Shown: piece after piece, positions 29,162 through 37,888 of the stretch | Position numbering within the stretch: the stretch's first letter is position 1 | How the letters are laid out: the number at the start of each line of letters is the position of its first letter | NCBI GenBank assembly: GCA_963697365.1 | Contig: CAVONT010000001.1 | Coordinates: forward strand, 65,034 to 129,033 | Origin: CAIXZV01 sp963697365 | Lineage (GTDB): Bacteria; Chloroflexota; Limnocylindria; Limnocylindrales; CSP1-4 | Length of the DNA: 64,000 bases | Reading direction: 5' to 3' | The notes under the pieces: generated by a model | Database searches by the model: none | What the model saw: only the letters and a program-made list of their open reading frames with translations | What the model was told of the DNA's origin: nothing | Made by a program: the position numbers and the translations under genes

Positions 29162-30112
29162 CTACCCGGCGTCCACCAGCGGCTTGACCTCGCCGATCAG
29201 TCGTTCGATCGTCTCGTGGTCGAACGGCGACGGGATCTCGGCGATCAGGCCGTCGAAGCCGACCGCGGCGTACTCCCGGAGGCGTGCCGCCACCTGCTCG
29301 ACGGTACCGAGGATGGGGCGGGACTCCTCGAGCCACTCCTCGCGTGGGACGTCGTTGTGGGCCATGGCCTCGCCCCAGGCGCGGAGCGCCTCGTCGGGGT
29401 CGTCGCGGATGAGGATCCACAGGTTGATCGTGCGCTGGATCTCGCGCTGGTCACGGCCGACCGCCTCGCAGTGCTCCCGCAGGACGCCGTCGAGCTCCGC
29501 GACCTCCTCGGGCGTGCCGAACGCGTTCCACATGTCGCCGTACTTGGCCAGCGTCCGGAGCGTCTTCTTGCGCCCCGTCCCGCCGATCATCACGGGCACC
29601 TTCGGGCGGACCGGCAGCGGGTTGTGGCGCAGCTCCTTGAAGGCGTAGTGACCCCCGTCGGGGCTCGTGACCGTGCCGCCCGCCAGCAGGGAGGTCATCG
29701 CCGCGACGGACTCGTCGAGCCAGTCCAGGCGCTGGCCGAAGCCGGAGCCGAAGTCCATGCCATGGGCCGTGTGCTCGTACTCGAACCAGGCACCGCCGAT
29801 GCCCAGGATGGCGCGCCCGCCGGAGATGTGATCGAGCGTGGCGATCGACTTCGCGACCAGGCCCGGGTTGCGGAACGTGTTGGCGCCGACCATCAGCCCG
29901 AGCTCGATGTCCTTCGTCGCCTGCGCCCAGGCGCCGAGCGTCGTGTACGCCTCGAAGATGTCCTGGAGCGGATCGCCGAAGATGGCGTGGACATGGTCCC
30001 AGGTCCACAGACTGCGATACCCGAGGCGGTCGACGAGCTGGGCCGCAGCGAGGAAGTCGGGCCAGCTGGTCCGCTGGCTCCACAGATTGACGCCGATCTT
30101 GAGGTCAGTCAC
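29162..30112 (-). CDS. LLM-class flavin/F420-dependent oxidoreductase
   Basis: 316 residues, luciferase-like TIM barrel. Starts at GTG 30112 (MTDLKIGVNLWSQRTSWPDFL) and shows WTWDHVHAIFG, LGLMVGANTFRNPGLVAKSIATLDHISGGRAILGIGGAWFEYEH and the distal TPEEVAEL / RLREYAAVGFDGLI, all typical of F420-dependent LLM enzymes. Which flavin is used cannot be told from sequence alone; the substrate is unknown. Neighbouring genes do not clarify it. Upstream is a glycosyltransferase remnant only 43 bp away. Confidence 0.9.
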   Translation of the reverse strand: MTDLKIGVNLWSQRTSWPDFLAAAQLVDRLGYRSLWTWDHVHAIFGDPLQDIFEAYTTLGAWAQATKDIELGLMVGANTFRNPGLVAKSIATLDHISGGRAILGIGGAWFEYEHTAHGMDFGSGFGQRLDWLDESVAAMTSLLAGGTVTSPDGGHYAFKELRHNPLPVRPKVPVMIGGTGRKKTLRTLAKYGDMWNAFGTPEEVAELDGVLREHCEAVGRDQREIQRTINLWILIRDDPDEALRAWGEAMAHNDVPREEWLEESRPILGTVEQVAARLREYAAVGFDGLIAEIPSPFDHETIERLIGEVKPLVDAG

Positions 30113-30155
30113 GGGCTGGGTCTCCAGTCTGGCTGCGGGCGGGCCGTCCACGGGA

Positions 30156-30398
30156 TCAGTCGATGGGACCAAGGATCGTCTCGCAGGTCGCCTTGTAGCG
30201 AGGGCCGTTGGGCATCCGCGTGCGCTCGCGCACAACCCAGTCGCGTCCTTCTCGGGCAATTCGATCGCCCAGATCGGCATCGTCCATGAGTTCCTCGATG
30301 GCGTCCGCGAGACCGAGCAGGTCGCCCGGCTGCGCAGCGCACGCGCGAGCGTTGCCCTGTCCGCGCGCCACCGGGCGTCCTGGGCGGAGATCACTCAT
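30156..30398 (-). pseudogene. C-terminal remnant of a family 4 glycosyltransferase
   Basis: 80 residues. The stretch GNARACAAQPGDLLGLADAIEELMDDADLGDRIAREGRDWVVRERT corresponds to the end of a GT4 (group 1) enzyme, where the donor-site helix and final alpha helices lie; the N-terminal Rossmann domain and the catalytic EX7E motif are absent. Its ATG overlaps the stop of the upstream GT-C gene (ATGA), so it could still be translated as an independent small protein. Either a truncated gene after a deletion or a reused fragment; no sequence similarity search was possible. Confidence 0.55.
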
Positions 30399-32296
30399 GA
30401 GTCACCCGCCGGCAGCACCTTCCAGAGTGCCGCGGTCCCGCAGACCCGCCCGTGGGACTCGAACCGGTCGGGCGCGGAGGCGGCCAGCCGGTCGTTTCGG
30501 GTGTCGATATTTGTCACGATCCAATCGGCGCCGGCCGCTTGGGCGCTCGCGGCCAGGGCTTCGGCATCCGTGACCTCGAGCGGTGGGTCGGTGAGAATGC
30601 GGTCGAGGCTCGGACCCACGACCCCATGGAGCAGGTTGAACCCGGCGGGCATGACCCGTGAGCCGGGCGGGATCACCCCGAATCCGGCGCACTCGTCCCT
30701 GAGGCTGACCTGCATACGGCGCTCATCGGACGGATCGAGGACGTATCCGAGGTAGTTGAGCGGGCCGGGCGCGCGTTGGACGCCGTCGAATGCGGCCCTG
30801 ACATCGATGTTCGGCCGGGTGTTGGCGTAGAGGAGCGACCACGCGGAGAGCGTGACGAGCACCAGCCCGAGGATGGTCGCCGCGGCACGGGAACGCGGGC
30901 GGATGGCAGTGATCGTGACGGCGCTGAGGACCGCCCCGAGGGCAGGCAGGAAGAGGGTGTACCGCGCGTACCAGGGGTTCGGCGCCACGAGCAGCGATAC
31001 GGCCGCCGGGAGCACGACCAGGGTCACCACGGCCCACCGTCGATGGCGGAGCAGGATGATCAACCCCACTCCACCAACGGCGAGCATCGGCAGCCAGGCC
31101 CTTCCCAGGCCGCCCGGCCTGACGTTGTAGTCGTACTGCCCGATGGTCCAGTCGGCGAGCCAGCTCTTCACCACCGCCCCGACCTGGCCGGCATCCTGCA
31201 ACGACGGCGGGTACCACGTCAGCCGGCTCATCTGGATGCCAGTGTCGAACGGGCCGACCGCAAACGGATGGAACGGGTTGCCGTAGACGGCGAGGTTCTT
31301 GAAGTACCAAGAGCCGCCGAGCACGAGGATCGGCACGGTGAGGAGCGCAAGGCGTCCCCATGGGCCACCGGACACACTGCGAAAGGCGCCGCGCTCGGCG
31401 AGATCACGCACGGCGATCAGACCTGCGACAGCGAGAACGGGCGCCACCAGCACCGGGGTCGATCCCTTGGTGCCGAGGGCCAGGCCGCCGGCAATGCCCA
31501 GCAGCAGGGCCGCCGACCCGTCCCGATCGCCGGCGATGAACCGGAGTCCGAGCCACCAGGTCGCGACAACCGTCGCGACAGCCGCCGCGTCGACATACGA
31601 CGTGCCGGCCTCAACGACGATCGCCGGCACCATTCCCAACAGCAGGCCAGCGAGCGCTGCCGCTCTGCGGTCGGCTCCCATGGAGCGCGCGAGGCCGCTC
31701 GTAGCCGCGATCGCCATCGGGATCGGAAGGATCGAGGTGAATCCCGTAAGGGCGTCCGTGCGAGTGAATGCTGCAAGCCACGTGGTGACGAGTTCCTGTA
31801 CGGCCGGGTAGCCTTGGGTCCACGGCCGCTGCGTGACGTTCACCAATGCGTCGTTCTGGAGCCAGACGTCCACGAAGACCAGGTGGTACGACCAGCCGTC
31901 GTAGTCCACGACCGGCAGCCGGAGTGCAAGGAACGTCCGCCAGGCGAGCGTCGCGAGGACCAGCAGCAGCGCGAGCGCCACCGCGGGCTCCTTCAGCACG
32001 GGAAGGACCCGGCGTACCGCCTCCGAGGCGCGCTCGCGCGCTCGCAACGGCGCGCTCTTGAGCAGCACCGGGACCACGATGGCCGCCAGCAGCCACGCCA
32101 GCGCCAGTAGGACCAGCGTGGTTCCCTGCAGCGACCTCAGGACAAGCCCACTGAACCCGATCGTCGTCACGATCATCGCCTGGGCGAGCAGCAGGACGGC
32201 GCCGACCAAGGAGACAGTCCCACGGGACGGCAGACGGAGCCCGACAAGCACGGCCGCGACGACCACCGCGGCCGATGCGATCAGGAGGAGGGCCAC
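30395..32296 (-). CDS. Large polytopic membrane protein, GT-C glycosyltransferase-like
   Basis: About 633 residues and at least ten TM segments, with LRLPVVDYDGWSYHLVFVDVWLQNDALVNV (acidic loop after the first TM pair, as in GT-C transferases that use lipid-linked donors), TQGYPAVQELVTTWLAAF, and a soluble C-terminal domain from residue ~540. The start is uncertain: GTG 32296 begins where hydrophobic coding starts; the longer frame to 32476 would overlap the guanine deaminase gene and is Arg/Pro-rich. It ends in ATGA overlap with the GT4 remnant. Likely envelope glycan function (inference). Confidence 0.75.
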   Translation of the reverse strand: MALLLIASAAVVVAAVLVGLRLPSRGTVSLVGAVLLLAQAMIVTTIGFSGLVLRSLQGTTLVLLALAWLLAAIVVPVLLKSAPLRARERASEAVRRVLPVLKEPAVALALLLVLATLAWRTFLALRLPVVDYDGWSYHLVFVDVWLQNDALVNVTQRPWTQGYPAVQELVTTWLAAFTRTDALTGFTSILPIPMAIAATSGLARSMGADRRAAALAGLLLGMVPAIVVEAGTSYVDAAAVATVVATWWLGLRFIAGDRDGSAALLLGIAGGLALGTKGSTPVLVAPVLAVAGLIAVRDLAERGAFRSVSGGPWGRLALLTVPILVLGGSWYFKNLAVYGNPFHPFAVGPFDTGIQMSRLTWYPPSLQDAGQVGAVVKSWLADWTIGQYDYNVRPGGLGRAWLPMLAVGGVGLIILLRHRRWAVVTLVVLPAAVSLLVAPNPWYARYTLFLPALGAVLSAVTITAIRPRSRAAATILGLVLVTLSAWSLLYANTRPNIDVRAAFDGVQRAPGPLNYLGYVLDPSDERRMQVSLRDECAGFGVIPPGSRVMPAGFNLLHGVVGPSLDRILTDPPLEVTDAEALAASAQAAGADWIVTNIDTRNDRLAASAPDRFESHGRVCGTAALWKVLPAGDS

Positions 32297-32435
32297 TGCT
32301 GCGTCTTGCCTGCGCCGAGCCGGCCTGCGCAGCCAAGTCGGCGGAGTCGCACCCCATGGACCTCCAAGCGCCGGCAGTCCAGCGCGGCACGCGCACCGCG
32401 GCGCCCGCCGGCCGACCGCCGCCGGCCAGAGAATA

Positions 32436-33854
32436 TCAGGGGGCAAGCACCCGGGGTCCCGTGCCTGCCGGACCATCGGCGGGCTGACCCAGGTCGTCCC
32501 AGCGGTACCCCGCCCGGTCGCGTACCTGCCGTCCGTCCACCCAGACGGCGGTGATCTCCGGGGGGCCCGCCAGGCGGACCACCTTCTCGAACACGCGCTC
32601 CGGCGTGTCCAGGCCCGGGAACGTGCGCAGGGACCCGCGGCGCGATGCCGTGTCCACCAGGACGGCGTCGAACTGGCGCCCCGGCGCCAGCAGGCCCACG
32701 GGCGCCCCGAGGAGCGAGGCCCCGCCCAGCGTGGCCAGCCAGAACGCGAAGGTCGTGTCGATCGCCGAGCCCGACACCCCGCGCGTCGCGGCGCCGCGCA
32801 TCGGATCGGTCCCGTCCGCGAGCAGCCGCGAGACCGTCACCGCCTCGTGGGCCTGGTGCAGCAGGCTGGGCGATGCGCCGCCCGACACGTCCGTGCCCAG
32901 GCCCATGCCCACGCCCGCGGCCACCAGCCGGCGCGCCGGCAGCACGGCGTTCGCGAAGTAGGCGTTGGACAGCGGGCAGTGGGCGATGCCGGCACCACGG
33001 GCCGCGATGAGCACCGCGTCAGAGGCGGTCACGTGGTTCGCGTGGTCGAGGATCGTTCCCGGGCGCAGCAGCCCGAACCCGTCGAGGGCCGCGGCATCGG
33101 TGCGGCCGAAGCGGTCGAGGTTGTACCCGTGCGCCCAGTCCGATTCGGAGCAGTGCGTCTGCACCAGCGCCCCGGCGTCGGCGGCAAGCCGTCCGAGGCC
33201 GGCCAGGAGGTCGTCCGTGCATGCAGGTGTGAAGCGCGGCGTGACGATCGGGGCCACCAGGCCGCGGCCGGCGTCGACGGCACGGATCTCGTCGATGGAC
33301 CGCGCGCTCGCCGCGATCCCCGCTTCCGCCGATGCGTCCCTGTACCAGGGCGGCGTGCCATCGGGGTGGTCCATCGCCACCCGGCCCACGTATGCGCGCT
33401 GTCCGTTCGCGGCGGCGGTCCGCGCAAGGCTCGTGGTGGCCGCGACGTCCGCCGTCGCGAAGAAGACCGCCGTGGTCGTGCCGTGAGCCAGCAGGCCGGT
33501 GACGAGGTCGTCCCAGACCGGCTGCGCGAAGGCAGGGTCCGCGTATCGGGCCTCCAGCGGGAACGTGTACTCGAACAGCCAGCGCTCGAGCGGGAGGTCC
33601 AGCCCCGTGCCCAGCTGGGGCCACTGTGGGGCATGGACATGGAGGTCCACCAGGCCCGGCAGCAGGACGGCTCCCGGCGGTCCGGTCACGACCTCACCCG
33701 CCCCCGCCAGCAGGGCCATGCCCTCGGCCGTCGACGCCGGCTCCACCGCCGTGATCACACCACGCTCGTCGACGGCCACCACGGCGTCCTCGATCACCTC
33801 CAGCCGGTCTCGGGCGGGGGTCTGCATCAGGGTGGCGCGGACGACGAGGGTCAT
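32436..33854 (-). CDS. guaD: Guanine deaminase (amidohydrolase superfamily)
   Basis: 472 residues; hydrolyses guanine to xanthine and ammonia (family knowledge). Metal-binding LVDLHVHAPQWPQ, HCSESDWAHG, the His in LDHANHVTASDAVL and the Asp in GTDVSGGASPSLL complete the amidohydrolase set; QPVWDDLVTGLLAHGTTTAVFF is typical of the guanine deaminase branch. ATG 33854 begins MTLVVRATLMQTPA. Just upstream are three 20-bp direct repeats that may regulate it. CATCAT lies six bases before the ATG in the position used by leaderless promoters elsewhere in the window. Confidence 0.88.
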   Translation of the reverse strand: MTLVVRATLMQTPARDRLEVIEDAVVAVDERGVITAVEPASTAEGMALLAGAGEVVTGPPGAVLLPGLVDLHVHAPQWPQLGTGLDLPLERWLFEYTFPLEARYADPAFAQPVWDDLVTGLLAHGTTTAVFFATADVAATTSLARTAAANGQRAYVGRVAMDHPDGTPPWYRDASAEAGIAASARSIDEIRAVDAGRGLVAPIVTPRFTPACTDDLLAGLGRLAADAGALVQTHCSESDWAHGYNLDRFGRTDAAALDGFGLLRPGTILDHANHVTASDAVLIAARGAGIAHCPLSNAYFANAVLPARRLVAAGVGMGLGTDVSGGASPSLLHQAHEAVTVSRLLADGTDPMRGAATRGVSGSAIDTTFAFWLATLGGASLLGAPVGLLAPGRQFDAVLVDTASRRGSLRTFPGLDTPERVFEKVVRLAGPPEITAVWVDGRQVRDRAGYRWDDLGQPADGPAGTGPRVLAP

Positions 33855-33873
33855 GTGCCAATGATGCCGCGTC

Positions 33874-33933
33874 GTGCAATCGATGCCATGGCCGTGCAAT
33901 CGATGCCATGGCCGTGCAATCGATCCCATGCTC
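33874..33933. repeat. Three 20-bp tandem repeats upstream of the guanine deaminase
   Basis: GTGCAATCGATGCCATGGCC occurs at 33874-33893 and 33894-33913, and with two changes near its end at 33914-33933. The 20-bp period keeps all copies on nearly the same helix face. Each copy contains ATCGAT and (in the first two) CCATGG. They begin 20 bp upstream of the gene's ATG, so binding there would overlap the promoter. Confidence 0.8.
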
Positions 33934-34094
33934 GAGCCTCGATGATCGATCTGCGGTGCACCCTCGGGCAGGGATGGCAAGCGGGCCGGATGGCCCTCCA
34001 AACCGACACCGGATGGCAGGATGCTGATTGTCCGACCCGGGGCCGGTCGCATGTCCTGTGAGCCGTGGACCGGCCCGTGTCGTGGAGGAGTCCC

Positions 34095-34406
34095 ATGCTC
34101 GAGCTGGACAACCGCCCCACCGCCGCCTCGCCGCAGGAGCGAACCGTCCGCGGGCAGCTGATGCGCCTGGAGCTCGAGTTGCGCGAGATGGCCGACGACT
34201 TCGCAGGTCGCCTGGACCGCGACGAGCTGAGCCGCGAGGACGAGGACCTGATCACCGACGCGATCGACGCGGCCGTGACCGCCGCCCTGCCCGTGGTGTT
34301 CGAGACCCTGGATCGCGAGCTGACCCCGCGCCTCGAGGCCCTGCCGCTCAGAGCACGCCTGACCCTGGCCCGCGCCCGCCGCCGGCGGGACTACGGCCTG
34401 GACTGA
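34095..34406 (+). CDS. Small hypothetical protein
   Basis: 103 residues from ATG 34095 with GGAGGAG nine bases upstream. Almost entirely helical: RTVRGQLMRLELELREMADDFAGRLDRDELSREDEDLITDAIDAAVTA, ending in an Arg-rich tail RLTLARARRRRDYGLD. No TM segments. Not recognised; heptad-like spacing of hydrophobics suggests a short coiled coil. It is convergent with the gene ending at 34594, separated by a strong hairpin. Confidence 0.6.
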   Translation: MLELDNRPTAASPQERTVRGQLMRLELELREMADDFAGRLDRDELSREDEDLITDAIDAAVTAALPVVFETLDRELTPRLEALPLRARLTLARARRRRDYGLD

Positions 34407-34462
34407 ACTCTCGGCCCGGGCGGATCCGGCTCGCGCCCCCGCCCGGGACCTGCCAGCCTCAA

Positions 34463-34498
34463 GGGCCGTCACAGTGGCTCGGCCCGCTGTGACGGCCC
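34463..34498. terminator. Strong bidirectional hairpin between convergent genes
   Basis: GGGCCGTCACAG (34463-34474) and CTGTGACGGCCC (34487-34498) form a perfect 12-bp stem with a 12-nt loop. It lies in the middle of the 187-bp gap between two convergent genes. No T-run follows on either strand. Confidence 0.6.
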
Positions 34499-34593
34499 GT
34501 CCGATCTTGCGCCGCTCGAGGACCGACGGCTTCCAGATCGCCTGGGCGCCGAACACGCTCTCGGCGGCCCTGCGGGCGCCCGGCGGGAGTCGC

Positions 34594-34890
34594 TCAGGCG
34601 TTCTCGAGCTCGCGGGCGATGGCGCGCAGGATGAAGCGCGCAGCCTCGGCCGACTTGCCGCCCAGCTTCTGCCCCTCGTCCTGCTCCGTCGCCACCGCGA
34701 GGTCCGCGAGCATCGCGTCCAGGGCCGGCGTCCGCACGAGGTCCCCCGATGCGAAGGCGGCCTCCAGCCCGGACACCGCCCGCCGTGCGTTCTCCACCGC
34801 GTTGCCCTTCGCGTCGATCGCCTCGCGGAAGGCGGCGCGAGCGGCGACGGCCCTGGGGCCGGCGCTGGGGCCGTCGCCGGGCGTCGTCAT
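34594..34890 (-). CDS. Small hypothetical protein
   Basis: 98 residues from ATG 34890, overlapping the stop of the acetyltransferase gene (ATGA), so translated together with it. Helical and Ala-rich: FREAIDAKGNAVENARRAVSGLEAAF and EQDEGQKLGGKSAEAARFILRAIARELENA. No signal peptide or TM. Function not recognised. Confidence 0.6.
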   Translation of the reverse strand: MTTPGDGPSAGPRAVAARAAFREAIDAKGNAVENARRAVSGLEAAFASGDLVRTPALDAMLADLAVATEQDEGQKLGGKSAEAARFILRAIARELENA

Positions 34891-35546
34891 GATTGCAAGT
34901 CCCGAGCGGCCGCCTGGCCGCGCTGCACGGTGGCCGGGTCGCCCTCGGGTGCCGGGACTCGTCCGTCCGCGATCGCGCGGGCCTGCCAGCGGGCGGCCCG
35001 CCACTCGGGCTCGAGCACGCTCATGTGGATCTCGTCCCACCAGCGTCCGTCGCGCCAGATGGCCTCGCGGGCGGTGCCCTCGATCGCGAAGCCGACCTTG
35101 AGGTACGAGCGGACGGCCCGCTCGTTGAACGCGAAGACGGTCAAGGCCACGCGATGGAGCCCGAGCGACTCGAACGCGTGGTCGACCATCAGCGCCGTCG
35201 CCTCCGACCCGTAGCCGTGGCCCCAGGCGTCGTGCTCGCCGACGGTGATGTGGAACAGGACGGAGCCGTTGTCGCCGTCCAGCTGTGAGAACGCGCACGA
35301 CCCGATGAGCTGGTCGGTTGCCTTGATATGGATGCCCATCGCGAGCGAGTCCGGGCCCATGGCACGGAGCATGAAGAAGCGCTCGATCTCGTCGGGACGC
35401 ATCGGCCCGTCCTGGTAGCGCGTGAGCCGCGCGACCTCCGGATCCTGGTACCAGCGCAGGAAGTCGCGGAGGTTCTCGCGCACGTGCCGGCGCAGCATCA
35501 CCTTCTCGCCGACGAGCTGTTCCGGGAACCAGCGACGGTGGAGCAT
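34887..35546 (-). CDS. GNAT-family N-acetyltransferase (RimJ/RimL type)
   Basis: 219 residues. GNAT motif A (acetyl-CoA pyrophosphate loop) is in GHGYGSEATALMVDHAFESLGLHRVALTVFAFNERAVRSYLKVGF, with the N-terminal VMLRRHVRENLRDFLRWYQDPEVARLTRY of the RimJ/RimL subgroup. Acceptor is unknown, with proteins or antibiotics typical for this family. ATG 35546 lies eight bases past a TAGGGT box (35560-35555), so transcription is probably leaderless and divergent from the DNA ligase. Confidence 0.9.
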   Translation of the reverse strand: MLHRRWFPEQLVGEKVMLRRHVRENLRDFLRWYQDPEVARLTRYQDGPMRPDEIERFFMLRAMGPDSLAMGIHIKATDQLIGSCAFSQLDGDNGSVLFHITVGEHDAWGHGYGSEATALMVDHAFESLGLHRVALTVFAFNERAVRSYLKVGFAIEGTAREAIWRDGRWWDEIHMSVLEPEWRAARWQARAIADGRVPAPEGDPATVQRGQAAARDLQS

Positions 35547-35573
35547 CGCGGATCACCCTATACCATCGCGCCC
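35547..35573. promoter_or_regulatory. Back-to-back leaderless promoters (GNAT / DNA ligase)
   Basis: The 27-bp gap contains ACCCTATACCAT. On the plus strand TACCAT (35561-35566) precedes the ligase ATG by seven bases; on the minus strand TAGGGT (35560-35555) precedes the GNAT ATG by eight. The -35 regions must then lie inside the first codons of the opposite gene. Confidence 0.55.
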
Positions 35574-37272
35574 ATGCGCCGCTGGAGTGATACCGCCGAC
35601 CTGGTGGCCGCGACGACGAGGACGTCTGAGAAGACGCAGATCCTCGCGGCGTATCTCGCGTCGCTCCCATCCGAGGACCTGCCGGTGGCGGCGGTGTTCC
35701 TGGCCGGGCGCCCGTTCCCGGAGTCGGACCAGCGCACCATCGGCCTCGGCTGGGTCGGCATCTCCGGTTCCGTGCTGCGCGTCGCCGGGGCGGACGATGG
35801 GGCCCTGCGCCGCGCCTACGACCGCTCCTCCGACGTCGCGACGGCCGTCGTCGAGGTGCTCGAGGAGGCCGGCCACGCACGAGGCCCGGCCGGCGAGCCG
35901 ACGCTCCACGAGGTCCGTGCCGCGTTCGACGCAATTCGCGCGGCCTCGGGCGCCGCGGCCAAGTCCACCCTGCTCGAGGCGCTGCTCGCCCGCTGCGCGC
36001 CGCGGACCGCGGGTGCCGTGATCAAGGTCCTGGGCGGGGAGCTCCGGATCGGGCTGCGCGAGGGGTTGCTCGAGGCCGCCATCGCCAAGGCCTTCGCGCG
36101 GCCGCTCGAGGCGGTCAAGCGGGCGGGCATGCTCACCGGTGACGTCGGCCGGACAGCGCTCCTGGCCCGCGAGGACCGGTTGGGCGATGCCTCACTGGCG
36201 CTGTTCCACCCGCTCAAGTTCATGCTCGCCTCGCCCGCCGAGGATGCGGCGGAGATCATGACCCGCCTGGGGCCGGTGGTCTGGGTGGAGGACAAGTACG
36301 ACGGCATCCGCGCCCAGCTCCACCGCACGGGCTCGGAGGTCCGCCTCTACTCGCGTGACCTCAACGACATCAGCGGCCAGTTCCCGGAGGTGGTCGAGGG
36401 CGCGCGCGACCTGCCCTGGTCCGGGATCCTCGATGGGGAGCTGCTCGCCTGGAAGGACGGCGTGGTGCTGCCGTTCCTGCAGCTGCAGGCGAGGCTGGGG
36501 CGCAAGAACCCGTCGACGCGGATGCTTGCCGACGTGCCGGTGATCTACGTCGCCTGGGACGCGCTGGGCCTGGATCACGGCGGTGACGGCGTCGTCGCGC
36601 CGCTCCTGGACACGCCGCTGGCCGAGCGGCGGCAGACCCTCGAGGGATTGGCCCTTCCGCTCGCGGCCGACGGTGGCCGGTTCGGCCTGTCGCACCTGGT
36701 GTCGGTGGATTCCGTGGACGGCCTCGAGGCCGCCTTCGCGGACGCGCGCGCCCGCCGCAACGAGGGGCTCATGGTCAAGGACCCCGACCTCGGCGTACAC
36801 GCCGGGGCGGCGGGGCCTCGGCTGGCTGAAGATGAAGAAGGCGCTGGCCACGATCGACTGCGTCGTGGTGGGCGTGGAGGTGGGCCACGGCAAGCGCCAC
36901 GGCGTGCTGTCGGACTACACGTTCGCGGTCTGGGACGAGCCCGGCGGACGCCTGGTCACCATCGGCAAGGCGTACACGGGCCTGACCGACGCCGAGATCG
37001 CGGAGATGACGCGCTGGTTCGAGGCGCACACCATCTCGGTCCACGGGCGGTACCGCGTGGTCGAGCCAGCGGTCGTGGTGGAGATCGCCTTCGACGTGAT
37101 CATGCGCTCGACGCGGCACACGAGTGGGTTTGCGCTGCGGTTCCCGCGCATCGCGCGGCTGCGTCCCGACAAGCCCGCTGCCGAAGCCGACACCCTGGCG
37201 ACGGTCACCGCGCTGTACGAGGGTCTGCAGCAGGGCGCCGAGCACCTGGTGACGGCAAGCGCACGACGCTGA
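35574..37272 (+). CDS. ATP-dependent DNA ligase (one frameshift)
   Basis: About 565 residues, archaeal/eukaryotic-type ligase: N-terminal DNA-binding domain (LAARTAGAVIKVLGGELRIGLREGLLEAA), adenylation domain with the catalytic lysine in VWVEDKYDGIRAQLH (motif I, about residue 240), motif III LDGELLAWKDG, motif IV RNEGLMVKDP, motif V WLKMKK, and OB-fold C-terminus. One base is lost near 36815 within a G/C-rich stretch; AYTPGRRGLGWLKMKK follows in the new frame to TGA 37272. It joins nicked DNA with ATP and probably supplements the NAD-dependent ligase in repair. No Ku gene lies nearby. Confidence 0.93.
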
Positions 37273-37326
37273 CCCGGCACGGGCTCTCCCTCCTGCCACT
37301 CGCTGCGACTCGCGGCGACTCGCTGC

Positions 37327-37440
37327 GACTCTCGTGAGAGTCACCAACGGGTTCGTCGTGCAGGCGAGTGGCACGAACCTCGACGTTGGATCCCGTCCCG
37401 TGCGGGGACATCGCGCTGGTGACCCCGAGGTGGATCAGAG
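37327..37440 (+). repeat. Dispersed intergenic palindromic repeat, copy D
   Basis: Opens GACTCTCGTGAGAGTCACCAAC (left end itself a palindrome GACTCTCGTGAGAGTC), then GGGTTCGTCGTGC, and closes GCGCTGGTGACCCCGAGG. 114 bp, between the ligase and the second PadR gene. The rest of this 286-bp gap shows no gene. Confidence 0.7.
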
Positions 37441-37533
37441 CTGGCGCCGGCCTCCGCCCTTCGCGCCGGTTGCAGGTGTCGCGCCGGCATTGCCGCGACG
37501 CTGACCCACACGTTGAACCACTTGCCACACTGC

Positions 37534-37551
37534 ATCGAAAACCGATAGAGT
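37534..37551. promoter_or_regulatory. Promoter and weak dyad upstream of the second padR gene
   Basis: ATCG-5-CGAT dyad (37534-37546) overlapping TAGAGT (37546-37551), a possible -10 box seven bases before ATG 37559. A repressor on the dyad would block the promoter, consistent with PadR autoregulation. Confidence 0.4.
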
Positions 37552-37558
37552 TCGCTGC

Positions 37559-37888
37559 ATGGCGCTTCCGCGGTCGGCCATCCAGATCCTCATCGCCCTC
37601 GGCGAGGGCGAGATGCATGGCTACGCGATCATGCGCAGCGTCGAGGTGGCGACCGGCGGCACGGTGCGGCTGGGCCCGGGGACGCTCTACACGACCCTCG
37701 CCCGCCTCGAGTCGGACGGGCTGATCGAGGAGAGCGACGCACGCCCGGACCCGGAGCTGGACGACCAGCGCCGGCGCTACTGGCGGCTCACCCCGGCCGG
37801 GCGCGCGATCGCGGTGGACGAGGTCCGGCGGCTCGCGGCGATGGTCGAGAGGGCGCGGCCATGGGCGATGGGCGAGGACGTGCGATGA
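37559..37888 (+). CDS. PadR-family transcriptional regulator
   Basis: 109 residues; winged helix IQILIALGEGEMHGYAIMRSVEVATGGTVRLGPGTLYTTLARLESDGLIEE is unmistakable. The stop overlaps the start of the next gene as ATGA. This repeats the arrangement at 5579-5902: PadR followed by a membrane protein with a permease-prefix-like N-terminus. Confidence 0.92.
   Translation: MALPRSAIQILIALGEGEMHGYAIMRSVEVATGGTVRLGPGTLYTTLARLESDGLIEESDARPDPELDDQRRRYWRLTPAGRAIAVDEVRRLAAMVERARPWAMGEDVR

Noticed and set aside
34463..34498. Insertion-sequence terminal repeat
   Set aside because: A single hairpin between convergent genes with no transposase or partner end.
36802..37337. Alternate ligase C-terminus in the unshifted frame (LAEDEEG onward)
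   Set aside because: It lacks ligase motif V and OB-fold sequence, which are present in the shifted frame.
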